DNA from: Marinobacter algicola DG893
GTDB lineage: Bacteria > Pseudomonadota > Gammaproteobacteria > Pseudomonadales > Oleiphilaceae
Length of the DNA stretch: 64,000 nt
Assembly: GCF_000170835.1 (NCBI RefSeq)
Contig: NZ_ABCP01000013.1
Location: 1-64,000 of the forward strand
Direction of reading: 5' to 3'
The notes beneath the pieces are model-generated. The model searched no databases and was not told where the DNA came from. It was given only the letters and a program-made list of their open reading frames with translations. This document shows, one piece after another, positions 8,681 through 18,421 of the stretch (positions within the stretch are counted from its first letter, which is position 1; each line of letters begins with the position of its first letter). A program made the position numbers and the translations under genes.

Positions 8681-9322
8681 ATGATCCGATTAATCCGGAA
8701 CGCCGCCGCACTATCCATCCTGGCTATGTCGTTTATTGCGCAGGCCAGTGCCGCCAACTGGGAAGAGGGGACGCACTACCAGGTGCTGGATACCCCGGTG
8801 AGAACCGCCAGTGAGAGTGGTATCGAGGTGGCTGAGGTCTTCTGGTATGGCTGCCCTCATTGCTATTCCTTTAAACCGATTGTTGAAAGCTGGGCGGAAG
8901 ACCTACCGGAAGACGTCCACTACGTGAAAATTCCCGCGGCGCTCGGGCGTTCCTGGGAGCCCCATGCCAAGGCCTTTTACGCACTGGAAGCCATGGGAGA
9001 GCTTGATAAGGTCCACGACGCTCTGTTTGACGCGCTTGCGGGCGAACGTCGTCCACTGAACTCGGGTGAAGCTCTTGCCGATTTTGTGACAGGGCACGGT
9101 GTTGATGGCGAAGAATTCCTCAAGAATTACAACAGTTTCGGTGTAAACGCCAAAATGCAGCAGGCTCAGGCCAAGATTCGTGGTGCGCGTGTTACCGGCA
9201 CACCGACTATGCTTGTGAATGGCAAGTACAGGGTTACAGCTTCCATGGCGGGTAGCCATGAAGCGGCACTGGAGGTTGTCGATTACCTGATTGAGCAGGA
9301 GCGTGCCGGTCAGGCCGAGTAA
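8681..9322 (+). CDS. dsbA: Thiol:disulfide interchange protein DsbA
   Basis: 213-residue periplasmic oxidoreductase that introduces disulfide bonds in secreted proteins. The signal peptide covers residues 1-25, the active site is CPHC at 58-61 in GCPHCYSF, and the cis-proline loop is VTGTPTM. An overlapping out-of-frame ATG at 8677 is not used. CGGAG upstream fits the ATG at 8681. It is re-oxidised by DsbB (not in the window) and probably serves cytochrome and envelope proteins. Confidence 0.92.
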   Translation: MIRLIRNAAALSILAMSFIAQASAANWEEGTHYQVLDTPVRTASESGIEVAEVFWYGCPHCYSFKPIVESWAEDLPEDVHYVKIPAALGRSWEPHAKAFYALEAMGELDKVHDALFDALAGERRPLNSGEALADFVTGHGVDGEEFLKNYNSFGVNAKMQQAQAKIRGARVTGTPTMLVNGKYRVTASMAGSHEAALEVVDYLIEQERAGQAE

Positions 9323-9381
9323 ACGCATGGGCCCGGTCCGCTGGCCGTGACCGGGTCTTGTCAGGAGTCTGAGCTGCCATC

Positions 9382-10242
9382 ATGTACAACCGTATTCGCA
9401 AGCAGCTGAATGGTATCCTCAGGTCGACGAACGGCCCGCGCGGGGCTTGTTCTGGCGATGAGCATGTTCCAGCGTTCGAGGCGCATCGTCATATTCGGCT
9501 ACTGACCTTCAATATTCAGGTCGGCATCAACACTTCCTCCTACCGTCACTACTTCACCCGGAGTTGGCAGCACTTTCTGCCTCACCGCAACCGCATCCAG
9601 AACTTGGACCGTATCGCCACCCTGCTGAGTAACTACGATGTGGTCGCCCTGCAGGAGTGTGATGGTGGCAGTCTGCGCAGTGGTTACATCAATCAGGTGC
9701 AGTATCTGGCGGAGGCGTCGGGCATTCCTTACTGGTACCAACAGCTCAACCGAAACCTTGGGCAGCTGGCGCAGCACAGTAATGGCTTGCTGAGCCGCTA
9801 TCGTCCCCTGGATGTGAAAGAGCACCGGTTGCCCGGACTGATTCCGGGGCGGGGTGCCATTATTGCCCGTTACGGGGCAGAGGAAGACCCCCTGGTGCTG
9901 GTGATGATGCACCTATCGCTCAGTAAGGCGGCTCAGCAGCGGCAGCTGGCGTATATTCAGGCGTTGATTTCCGAGTACCAGCACGTGGTTCTCATGGGTG
10001 ACCTGAACAATCACGCTGAGGAGTTGTTGAGCAACACGCCGTTGAAGCATTCGAACCTGGTGCCGCTGCCCGAGACGGCTCACAGCTTTCCGAGCTGGCG
10101 GCCGGAGCGGGCACTGGACCACATACTGGTCAGCCCCAGCCTGGAGATACGCCGATCAGAGGTGGTCAGCTATCCGGTGTCGGATCATTTACCGATTGCC
10201 ATGGATATCAAGTTGCCCAAAGGGTATCTGGAAACGTTTTAG
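9382..10242 (+). CDS. Endonuclease/exonuclease/phosphatase family protein
   Basis: 286-residue EEP-fold metal-dependent hydrolase. The family motifs appear in order: LTFNIQ (Asn), LQECDGG (metal Glu), the HLSLS region, GDLNNH (Asp and Asn) and SDHLPI (catalytic Asp-His) near the C-terminus. There is no signal peptide. It follows dsbA by 59 nt, as in Pseudomonas. The substrate (nucleic acid, phospholipid or inositol phosphate) cannot be told from the sequence, and a nuclease role is not established. Confidence 0.78.
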   Translation: MYNRIRKQLNGILRSTNGPRGACSGDEHVPAFEAHRHIRLLTFNIQVGINTSSYRHYFTRSWQHFLPHRNRIQNLDRIATLLSNYDVVALQECDGGSLRSGYINQVQYLAEASGIPYWYQQLNRNLGQLAQHSNGLLSRYRPLDVKEHRLPGLIPGRGAIIARYGAEEDPLVLVMMHLSLSKAAQQRQLAYIQALISEYQHVVLMGDLNNHAEELLSNTPLKHSNLVPLPETAHSFPSWRPERALDHILVSPSLEIRRSEVVSYPVSDHLPIAMDIKLPKGYLETF

Positions 10243-10252
10243 GGCCAGGCAC

Positions 10253-10283
10253 AAAAAAACCCGGCCGAGGCCGGGTTTTTTTT
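10253..10283. terminator. Bidirectional terminator between EEP gene and rpmG
   Basis: A run of seven A, the stem CCCGGCC/GGCCGGG with a 2-nt loop, and a run of eight T lie between two convergent genes. The hairpin can end both the EEP hydrolase message and the rpmB-rpmG message. Confidence 0.9.
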
Positions 10284-10297
10284 GGGTAACGAAAATC

Positions 10298-10453
10298 TTA
10301 CTTGATCTTCGCTTCCTTGTACGCAACGTGCTTGCGGACAACCGGATCGTACTTTTTGATCTCGATTTTTTCCGGGGTGTTACGCTTGTTCTTGTTGGTC
10401 GTGTAGAAGTGACCAGTACCTGCTGATGAAACCAGCTTGATTTTCTCGCGCAT
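10298..10453 (-). CDS. rpmG: 50S ribosomal protein L33
   Basis: 51-residue basic protein reading [20 protein letters not shown] at its start and ending in [10 protein letters not shown], which is L33 of the cysteine-free type found in gammaproteobacteria. The lack of zinc-binding cysteines means a zinc-independent version. It is the second gene after rpmB, 11 nt apart, with a terminator at its 3' end. Confidence 0.95.
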   Translation of the reverse strand: MREKIKLVSSAGTGHFYTTNKNKRNTPEKIEIKKYDPVVRKHVAYKEAKIK

Positions 10454-10464
10454 GATGCGGCTCC

Positions 10465-10701
10465 TTAAAATTTCTCGCCGCGGGCACGAAGATCGGCCAG
10501 CACAGCGTCAATGCCTTTTTTATCGATAACACGCATACCCTTGGTGGATACGCGCAGCCTTACGAAGCGCTTCTCTGATTCAACCCAGAAGCGATGGTTC
10601 TGCAGGTTGGGCAGAAAACGACGACGTGAGTGGTTCATCGCGTGAGAAACGTTGTTACCGGTGACCGGTCGCTTACCGGTAACCTGACAGACTCTGGACA
10701 T
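10465..10701 (-). CDS. rpmB: 50S ribosomal protein L28
   Basis: 78-residue L28, with the family start [20 protein letters not shown]. It is the first gene of the rpmB-rpmG operon. Its promoter is probably the TTGCGT-17-TATAAA pair about 130 nt upstream. Confidence 0.95.
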   Translation of the reverse strand: MSRVCQVTGKRPVTGNNVSHAMNHSRRRFLPNLQNHRFWVESEKRFVRLRVSTKGMRVIDKKGIDAVLADLRARGEKF

Positions 10702-10826
10702 ACTTGCCTCCGACCTGAGCTTTGGTCCTGAAAATGCGTATTTAAATCGTTTAATCGGGTCTCTGGTTGCTACCTGCGCCTCAAAAAATGCACGCTGCTC
10801 GCCAGACGCCGCCAGAAAGGGACGCT

Positions 10827-10855
10827 TTTATACCAGAACTGCCTCCCCAACGCAA
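10827..10855 (-). promoter_or_regulatory. Probable rpmB-rpmG promoter
   Basis: On the minus strand TTGCGT (10855-10850) and TATAAA (10832-10827) are 17 nt apart in the gap between radC and rpmB. The -10 is strong and the -35 weak. It would give a leader of about 120 nt for the ribosomal protein message. Confidence 0.5.
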
Positions 10856-10902
10856 AAATTTGTTGGGAATTTGGCCAGTTTTCCGATGAAGCACCGCCTG
10901 AT

Positions 10903-11577
10903 TTACATCAGCCCCCGTTCTGCCAGCGATATTACCTCACCATGGCCGACAACCATATGGTCAAGAACCCTGATATCCACCAACCCCAGTGCCTCTTTCA
11001 ATCGCCGGGTCAGTGAAATGTCCGACTGGCTGGGTTCTGCGACCCCCGAGGGGTGGTTATGGGCAAAAATAACGGCCGCTGCATTGAACTCCAGGGCTTG
11101 TCGAACCACCTCTCGCGGGTAGACAGCCGCGCCATCAATGGTCCCCCGGAACAACTCCTGATAGCGAATCACTCGATGCCGGTTGTCCAGAAACAGGCCT
11201 GAGAATACCTCGTGAGGGTAGGTGCCAAGGCGGCTGCACAGGAAGCGACGGGTATCCTCCGGTGAGCGCAATGGGTCCCCCTGGCGAAGCGGCTCGTCCA
11301 TGACCCGTCGGGCCATTTCCATGGCGGCCTGGACCTGGGCGTACTTCGCGGTGCCGAGCCCTTTGACATCGCAGAATTGCCTGCGGGAAGCGGTCATCAA
11401 TCCTCGCAGGCCACCGAAGGCTTCGGTGAGGTGACGGGCGAGTGCCATCACGGGCATGCCGGTGGTGCCGGTTCGCAAAAATATGGCCAGCAGTTCCGCG
11501 TCCGACAGGCTGGCGGCGCCATGGGCCAGGAGTCGTTCTCTCGGGCGTTCGTCGGTGGGCCAGTCTGAATTCGACAT
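10903..11577 (-). CDS. radC: RadC/JAB-domain protein
   Basis: 224-residue member of the RadC family with an N-terminal helix-hairpin-helix region (about residues 1-100) and a JAB/MPN-like metalloprotease fold. The metal motif HNHPSG with a downstream Asp (residues near [16 protein letters not shown]) is intact. The start at 11577 ([17 protein letters not shown]) has AAAGGA upstream and gives the usual family length; an in-frame extension to 11697 would run into the coaBC promoter. The historical role in DNA repair is not firmly established for the family. It is divergent from coaBC, as in many gammaproteobacteria. Confidence 0.88.
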   Translation of the reverse strand: MSNSDWPTDERPRERLLAHGAASLSDAELLAIFLRTGTTGMPVMALARHLTEAFGGLRGLMTASRRQFCDVKGLGTAKYAQVQAAMEMARRVMDEPLRQGDPLRSPEDTRRFLCSRLGTYPHEVFSGLFLDNRHRVIRYQELFRGTIDGAAVYPREVVRQALEFNAAAVIFAHNHPSGVAEPSQSDISLTRRLKEALGLVDIRVLDHMVVGHGEVISLAERGLM

Positions 11578-11742
11578 GATCGAGTCCTTTCTACCGTTAT
11601 TGCGCGCATCCTGCGCCTGAAATACCGGGGTGGTGGTCGCCCGGTGAACGATTGGGATTCTAGCATGGCTGTGAGGCTGCCGGCAGCGCTCTGGCATGCT
11701 ATCTTATAAGCCTTTCATTTCGTGATGAATACGGAGCCGTTG

Positions 11743-12957
11743 ATGGCCGTTAAACGAATCCTGCTGGGTGTGACTGGTGGCATTGCCGCCTACAAGAGCG
11801 CAGAACTGGTTCGCCTGCTGAAAAAATCCGGTCACGAGGTGCGGGTCGTGATGACCCGTGGTGCCGAGGCCTTTGTAACACCGCTGACGTTTCAGGCGCT
11901 CAGCGGTGAGCCGGTCAGAACCTCTTTGCTGGATCCGGAAGCAGAGTCCGGAATGGGGCATATCGAACTGGCAAAGTGGGCCGATCAGGTAGTGATTGCG
12001 CCCGCCTCCGCGGATTTTATCGCCCGTCTGGCCCAAGGTATGGCCGACGATCTGTTGACCACTCTTTGTTGTGCCACAGAAGCTCCCATCGCGGTGGCTC
12101 CGGCGATGAATCAGGCCATGTGGAGCAACCGCAGGACCCAGAGAAACATTGAACTGCTGGCGGCGGATGCCCAGGTTACCCTGTGGGGCCCTGACCAGGG
12201 CGCCCAGGCCTGCGGTGATGTGGGGCCGGGCCGGATGCTGGAGCCCGCCGTGCTGTTTGACCTGATCTCCGGTGCTACCCAAGGCCCGCTGGCGGGGCGG
12301 CGTGTGGTTATTACTGCGGGCCCTACGCGAGAGCCGATTGACCCGGTGCGCTATATCAGCAATCACAGCTCTGGCAAGATGGGGTATGCGTTGGCCTCAG
12401 CCGCAAGAATGGCCGGTGCGAACGTCATCCTTGTCAGTGGCCCGGTGTCCATCGAAGCGCCGGTGGGCGTTGAGGTTCGCGGTGTGACAACCGCGCAGGA
12501 GATGCTGGAGTATGCCAGTGGCGCCGTGGATGAAGGCTGCGATCTGTTTATTGCGACGGCGGCGGTGGCGGATTATCGCCCCGACAGCTGTGCCGGCGAC
12601 AAGATCAAGAAAACGGATGAAGGCATGAGTCTGTCGCTGGTGCGCAATCCCGATACCCTCGCTGCCATAGCGGCGCGTGCCGATGCGCCCTTTACCGTGG
12701 GGTTTGCGGCAGAAACCCGGGACGTAGAGCACTATGCCCTCGACAAACTGACACGCAAAAAGCTGAATATGATTGTGGCCAATGACGTGTCTGCACCGGG
12801 GTTGGGTTTTAACAGTGACAGTAACGCCGTGACCGCTTTCTGGCCTCAGGGCCGGGAGGCTATCGGGCCCGACACCAAGGTGGCAATCGCTCAGCGATTG
12901 ATCGCACTGATAGGCGAACACCTCGAATCAAAGGCTGGCGCAGCCGGCACTCTGTAA
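11743..12957 (+). CDS. coaBC: Bifunctional CoaBC (phosphopantothenoylcysteine synthase/decarboxylase)
   Basis: 404-residue two-domain enzyme of coenzyme A synthesis. The N-terminal flavin-dependent decarboxylase (CoaC) has the active His73 in GHIELAKWAD, the PAMNQAMW motif (120-127) and the CGDVGPGRM flap. The C-terminal CoaB ligase begins near residue 190 (GRRVVITAGPTREPIDPVR). ATG 11743 has GGAG seven bases upstream; the start at 11722 adds seven residues without a good ribosome site. It sits 12 nt before dut, the conserved arrangement. Confidence 0.93.
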   Translation: MAVKRILLGVTGGIAAYKSAELVRLLKKSGHEVRVVMTRGAEAFVTPLTFQALSGEPVRTSLLDPEAESGMGHIELAKWADQVVIAPASADFIARLAQGMADDLLTTLCCATEAPIAVAPAMNQAMWSNRRTQRNIELLAADAQVTLWGPDQGAQACGDVGPGRMLEPAVLFDLISGATQGPLAGRRVVITAGPTREPIDPVRYISNHSSGKMGYALASAARMAGANVILVSGPVSIEAPVGVEVRGVTTAQEMLEYASGAVDEGCDLFIATAAVADYRPDSCAGDKIKKTDEGMSLSLVRNPDTLAAIAARADAPFTVGFAAETRDVEHYALDKLTRKKLNMIVANDVSAPGLGFNSDSNAVTAFWPQGREAIGPDTKVAIAQRLIALIGEHLESKAGAAGTL

Positions 12958-12969
12958 CAAGGAAAATCA

Positions 12970-13431
12970 ATGACCCGCAAAACCTTTCAGGTACGCATCC
13001 TGGATGACCGGATCGGTCGTTCAGTTCCCTTTCCCGAATATGCGACGGATGGCTCTGCCGGCCTGGACCTGCGCGCCTGCCTGGACGCGCCGCTCACACT
13101 GAAACCGGGGCAGACCGAACTGATAAAGACCGGGCTCTCGATTCACATCGCGGATACTTCGTTGGCAGCGATGATTCTTCCCCGCAGCGGCCTCGGCCAC
13201 AAACATGGGATTGTGTTGGGCAACTTGGTGGGCCTGATCGATTCCGACTATCAGGGCGAGTTAATGGTTTCCTGCTGGAACCGGGGCCAAAGCGAGTTCA
13301 CCATCGACGTAGGTGAGCGCATTGCGCAGCTGGTGCTTGTGCCAGTGGTACAGGCAGACTTCGAAGTGGTGTCTTCCTTTGACGCCAGTGTGCGAGGTGA
13401 CGGTGGTTTTGGTTCCACGGGAACGCGATGA
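12970..13431 (+). CDS. dut: Deoxyuridine 5'-triphosphate nucleotidohydrolase
   Basis: 153-residue trimeric dUTPase, hydrolysing dUTP to dUMP to keep uracil out of DNA. All five motifs are visible: [38 protein letters not shown] and [10 protein letters not shown] at the C-terminus. AAGGA precedes the ATG. It is co-transcribed with coaBC. Confidence 0.95.
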   Translation: MTRKTFQVRILDDRIGRSVPFPEYATDGSAGLDLRACLDAPLTLKPGQTELIKTGLSIHIADTSLAAMILPRSGLGHKHGIVLGNLVGLIDSDYQGELMVSCWNRGQSEFTIDVGERIAQLVLVPVVQADFEVVSSFDASVRGDGGFGSTGTR

Positions 13432-13515
13432 GGCGCCAGGCGCAGATCGCTGCTCAGGGTCTATACTTCTCTGATCATTGAAGAATTCGGGCGAATAACA
13501 CCTGCAGGATGGACT

Positions 13516-16143
13516 ATGAAGCTTGGTAAAAAGAAGAACTCTGAGGACGCTGCACCTGATGCCAAACCGGACAGGACGCAGGGAAAAAAACAGAGCAAGG
13601 AGAAAAAAACAGCCACCGGCCCACGGCATAAACGGCTGACGTCCGTTGCTGTTTCCCAGGCTGTTGTGGTGGTGCTTGCCGGGGTGGCTTCGGCAGCACT
13701 GCTGTATTTTCTGTTGGCGGTTCCGGCAGAGTCCCGTCGTTACGACACCCAGGCTGCCCTTGAGGCAGACGCCGCGGCTGTGCGTGTCAATCAGCAGCTC
13801 GCCTTGTTGCAGGCCGCCGTTGAGGGTGTCGCCGATCAGGATTATGTGCGCGCCGCACTGAGAGGCGAGGCTTCCCTGAGCAGCGCAGCGGCGAATCTTG
13901 CCAAGGTGTTGCCGGATATTGAGGCGGTCTACCTCTTTCCCTACGGAGACATTCCCCGCACATCCTCCGAACCTACACTGGGTTTTTCCGGCCTGGATCT
14001 TGCCCGCCGCGCTGAGACGGGGCAGAGGCTTTTCCCGGATGCCTTCCCGCGCAGCGGCCAGTGGTATCTGCAGATGTCGACCCCGGTCCGCAACCCCCAG
14101 AGCCGAGCCGTCACGGGCAGTGTTCTGGTGGTGTTTGATGCCGTCCGCCTGCAACCCCTGATGACCGGTGTGAACTCGGCATTGGGCGGAGAGTTTTCAC
14201 TGGTACAGTCGGTGAATGGTTCAACGCGTAACATCGTCAGCCGCGGTAGTGGCAATGGCCCGACGTACGAGCGGGATCTTGTCAACCCTGACTGGAAGCT
14301 CCGATACACACCGGCCTCCACACCAGCACCTCTTTTCAGTGGCACTTTGGCCGTCGCGTTTGCGTTGGCTCCGGCCCTGCTTGCCGCGATTATTGTCTGG
14401 GTCTTGCTCGGCAACGCCCAGCGAGGGCTGCGACAGGACGTGACAGCCGTTATCCAGTGGGCCCATAAAGTCTTTGGTGGCGAGCGGGTGAAGCCGCCGG
14501 CGCTGAAGTGGGACATGGTGGCGTCGACTGCGGAAGTGCTGCACCGGCTTGCCCAGATGGTGGAAAAACGGGTCGCCAAAGCCGGTGAATCGGCGCGGCC
14601 CAAACCAGGCAGTCGGCAGCCATCCCCGTCGACCGCCGATGAGCCATTGTTCCAGGACAAGGATGTGCTGGACATTGATATGCTTGATGGCGATGACGAC
14701 GTGCTGGGCTTTGGCGGGTCCGATGGCCTTGATGATACGCCAGACGTCGAAGAAGTAAGCCTGCCTGAGGCCGAGGTCTCAGACACCATATTCAGGGCTT
14801 ACGACATTCGTGGCATTGTTGGCGAAACCCTGACGGCGGATATTGTCACCGTCATCGGCCGTGCTATCGGCAGTGAGGCTATTGAGCGGGGCTTGGACAG
14901 TCTGTGCATTGGGTATGATGGCCGGCATTCCAGTCCGGACCTGGCCGACGCGCTGGCGCGGGGTGTCATGGCCACCGGATGCGACGTCATCCATGTGGGG
15001 GCCGTGCCCACCCCGGTACTCTACTTTGCGACCCACGAGCTGGATAACGGTTCCGGTGTCATGGTGACCGGCAGCCACAACCCGGCCAACTATAACGGTC
15101 TGAAGATCATGCTGGGCGGCGAAACCCTGTCGGGCGAGGCTATCCAGAAACTGCTGCAGCGAATCCGTACCGGTGACTTTGCCAGCGGTCATGGTTCCCA
15201 GTCTTCAGAAGATGTGCGCCGCGCTTATCTGGATCGTATCGTGGGTGATATTGCGGTTGCGGCACCTTTGAAAGTGGTGCTGGATGCTGGCAATGGCATC
15301 GCCGGCGAGCTCGCACCGCTCTTGATCGAAGAGTTGGGTTGCGAAGTGATACCGCTCTACTGTGAGGTGGATGGTGATTTCCCCAATCACCATCCCGATC
15401 CTGGCAAGCCGGAAAACCTGGTGGACCTGATCGAGCGTGTGAAGGCCGAAGGCGCCGATATCGGCCTGGCTTTCGATGGCGATGGCGACCGTCTGGGCGT
15501 TGTGACCAACACGGGAAAAATCATCTGGCCGGACCGCCTGTTGATGCTTTTTGCCCGGGATGTGGTGTCGCGCAACCCCGGTGCCGATGTGCTGTACGAC
15601 GTAAAGTGCAGTCGTCGCCTCGCGGGTGTGATCTCCGAGGCCGGCGGACGGCCAATCATGTGGAAAACCGGTCACTCGTTGATGAAGGCCAAGATGAAGG
15701 AGTCCGGTGCCTTGCTGGCGGGTGAAATGAGCGGGCATATCTTCTTCGGCGAACGCTGGATGGGCTTCGATGACGGCTTGTACTCCGCTGCCAGACTGCT
15801 GGAAATCCTTGGCATCGAAGACCGGCACTGCGATGAGGTCTTTGAGGATTTCCCCGAAGATATCAGCACTCCGGAGCTGAACGTGGCCGTCTCCGACGAG
15901 ACCAAGTTTCCGCTGATGGAGAAACTGAGTCGCGAAAGCGACTTCGGTGACGGAAACATCAGCACCATTGATGGCATCCGCGTTGAATTTACCGATGGCT
16001 GGGGCCTGTGCCGGGCTTCCAACACCACACCGGTGTTGGTGCTTCGCTTCGAGGCGGAAAACGAAGAGGCACTCGAACGTATCAAGGCGGTATTCCGTGA
16101 GCAGCTTCAAAAAGCGGCTCCGGACCTTGTCGCGGATTTCTGA
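13516..16143 (+). CDS. algC: Phosphomannomutase/phosphoglucomutase with membrane-anchored N-terminal region
   Basis: 875-residue protein. The C-terminal part, from about residue 420, is a complete alpha-D-phosphohexomutase: FRAYDIRGIVG start, the catalytic serine loop VTGSHNPANYNG, the metal loop FDGDGDRLG, and the last domain with GEMSGH. It interconverts hexose 1- and 6-phosphates for exopolysaccharide and LPS precursors. The N-terminal half has a lysine-rich cytoplasmic head, a membrane segment near 45-67, an extracytoplasmic stretch to about 275, a second membrane segment near 277-300 and a HAMP-like linker. Long AlgC forms of this kind are known in Pseudomonas relatives, so this is not a chance fusion. 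A sensory or localising role for the N-terminus is inference. Confidence 0.9.
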   Translation: MKLGKKKNSEDAAPDAKPDRTQGKKQSKEKKTATGPRHKRLTSVAVSQAVVVVLAGVASAALLYFLLAVPAESRRYDTQAALEADAAAVRVNQQLALLQAAVEGVADQDYVRAALRGEASLSSAAANLAKVLPDIEAVYLFPYGDIPRTSSEPTLGFSGLDLARRAETGQRLFPDAFPRSGQWYLQMSTPVRNPQSRAVTGSVLVVFDAVRLQPLMTGVNSALGGEFSLVQSVNGSTRNIVSRGSGNGPTYERDLVNPDWKLRYTPASTPAPLFSGTLAVAFALAPALLAAIIVWVLLGNAQRGLRQDVTAVIQWAHKVFGGERVKPPALKWDMVASTAEVLHRLAQMVEKRVAKAGESARPKPGSRQPSPSTADEPLFQDKDVLDIDMLDGDDDVLGFGGSDGLDDTPDVEEVSLPEAEVSDTIFRAYDIRGIVGETLTADIVTVIGRAIGSEAIERGLDSLCIGYDGRHSSPDLADALARGVMATGCDVIHVGAVPTPVLYFATHELDNGSGVMVTGSHNPANYNGLKIMLGGETLSGEAIQKLLQRIRTGDFASGHGSQSSEDVRRAYLDRIVGDIAVAAPLKVVLDAGNGIAGELAPLLIEELGCEVIPLYCEVDGDFPNHHPDPGKPENLVDLIERVKAEGADIGLAFDGDGDRLGVVTNTGKIIWPDRLLMLFARDVVSRNPGADVLYDVKCSRRLAGVISEAGGRPIMWKTGHSLMKAKMKESGALLAGEMSGHIFFGERWMGFDDGLYSAARLLEILGIEDRHCDEVFEDFPEDISTPELNVAVSDETKFPLMEKLSRESDFGDGNISTIDGIRVEFTDGWGLCRASNTTPVLVLRFEAENEEALERIKAVFREQLQKAAPDLVADF

Positions 16144-16191
16144 CAGCTCTGGAATAATGAACCGACTTTTCTGACTAACAAGGCAAGATGA

Positions 16192-17088
<897 letters not shown>

Positions 17089-17155
17089 CCAGTGTCGCCC
17101 GTCGCCTCGCAGTGCGGGGCAGCACCCTGGCGTCACGCCCCAAGAGGATCAAATC

Positions 17156-18394
17156 ATGAAGCGCCTGCTGACCTTTCTGGTTATCCTGGCCCTGATAGGC
17201 TACCTGTCGTTCAAGGGGGCTGTATGGTGGCTGGCTGACCAGCGGCTGGCCGATGCCCAGCAGGCAATTGAGGAACTGGGCGTTATTGATCGGGGGAATA
17301 TTCGATCGGACCTCGTCGGCCGACTGGTGCTGGGTGATGGCAGCTACCAGGATTTCCGGCTTACCCGCCCGGTGGCGTTCGACCGGTTGATGTTCAATGC
17401 CGGGTCTCCGGTCGCCCTGGTGAGCGCGCTCTTGGACCCTGAGGACCTGCCCCCGCATTGGTCATTGGTGGCGGAGAACCTGAGCCTGGGGCTCGACACC
17501 AACATGTTCCGCAATTGGGTGACAGCAGCAGGCGACGCAACCCCGGCATTATTCTCACCGGTTTGCGGTCCTGACCATCGCCAGCAACTGGGCAGCGGCG
17601 ATCTGATGCGCCTTGGTGTCGATGGTGTGTCCGGTGAGGCTATGGTCATTCAAAGCGACGATGGTCTCTACGCCGAGCTGACGACGGCCAACTCCGGCAG
17701 CGTGGAGCTGGACTGGCCCGGCGCGCGCCTGAATCCCCTGTCATTGCCGGCCCTGACGGAATCCACGCAGTCGCCGGTAACGGTGACACTGCGGGACGGA
17801 GGTCTGATGCGTCGTGTTGCGGCCTACTGTGCCCGGGAATCGGGTGTGGAAACCGGGGAATGGGCCGGAATCGTCATGGCAGCGTTTCGCGAGTCGCTGG
17901 CAGCTCGTGGCTTTGGCGCCAGTGACCAGTTGCTGGCTCTGTACCGGCAGTGGCTGACAGAAGGTGGAGAACTGACACTGGAATTGAATCCCCAGGCACC
18001 GGTATGGGGCGTGCCCGTTCGCAGCGATGAATCCGGAGACGCCAGCCTCGCTGTGCGCTACAACCGTTCGGTGGTGCCCGATGTCTATCTTGAGCGTGTC
18101 GAACCCGCGGTGCCGGACGTGCCGCGAGAAGTACTTGAACCGGTTGTGCCGGGAGAGAGTGCCCCGGTTGTTGATGGCTGGAACCTGGCCAACACGGAGA
18201 ATGCGCAAACCTGGGTCGGGCGCACGGTGAGAGTTACGCTGGACAATGGTAATGTTGTGGAAGGCCGCCTGGCCAGCGTGGGTGACGAACGACTGGAAGT
18301 CGCACGGCTGATTGATGGCGGGGAAGTGGCGTATCCGATTGCCATTCGACTGATTGCAACGTTCGAGGTTTGGCGTCAAGGCCAGGCCCGCTAG
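17156..18394 (+). CDS. Conserved hypothetical membrane-anchored protein in the arg cluster
   Basis: 412 residues with one N-terminal membrane segment (residues 4-20, signal-anchor or uncleaved signal). The large soluble part is probably periplasmic. No catalytic motif was recognised. The last 70 residues (WVGRTVRVTLDNGNVVEGRL onward) look like a small beta-barrel of the SH3/Sm-like kind, with an acidic proline-rich linker (EPAVPDVPREVLEPVVPGE) before it. AGAGGATC precedes the ATG. It lies between argB and argE, 67 and 27 nt away, so it may be transcribed with them, but nothing in it points to arginine synthesis. Function unknown. Confidence 0.75.
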   Translation: MKRLLTFLVILALIGYLSFKGAVWWLADQRLADAQQAIEELGVIDRGNIRSDLVGRLVLGDGSYQDFRLTRPVAFDRLMFNAGSPVALVSALLDPEDLPPHWSLVAENLSLGLDTNMFRNWVTAAGDATPALFSPVCGPDHRQQLGSGDLMRLGVDGVSGEAMVIQSDDGLYAELTTANSGSVELDWPGARLNPLSLPALTESTQSPVTVTLRDGGLMRRVAAYCARESGVETGEWAGIVMAAFRESLAARGFGASDQLLALYRQWLTEGGELTLELNPQAPVWGVPVRSDESGDASLAVRYNRSVVPDVYLERVEPAVPDVPREVLEPVVPGESAPVVDGWNLANTENAQTWVGRTVRVTLDNGNVVEGRLASVGDERLEVARLIDGGEVAYPIAIRLIATFEVWRQGQAR

Positions 18395-18421
18395 CTCCAA
18401 GATAGGGGCGGAGAGTGTTTT

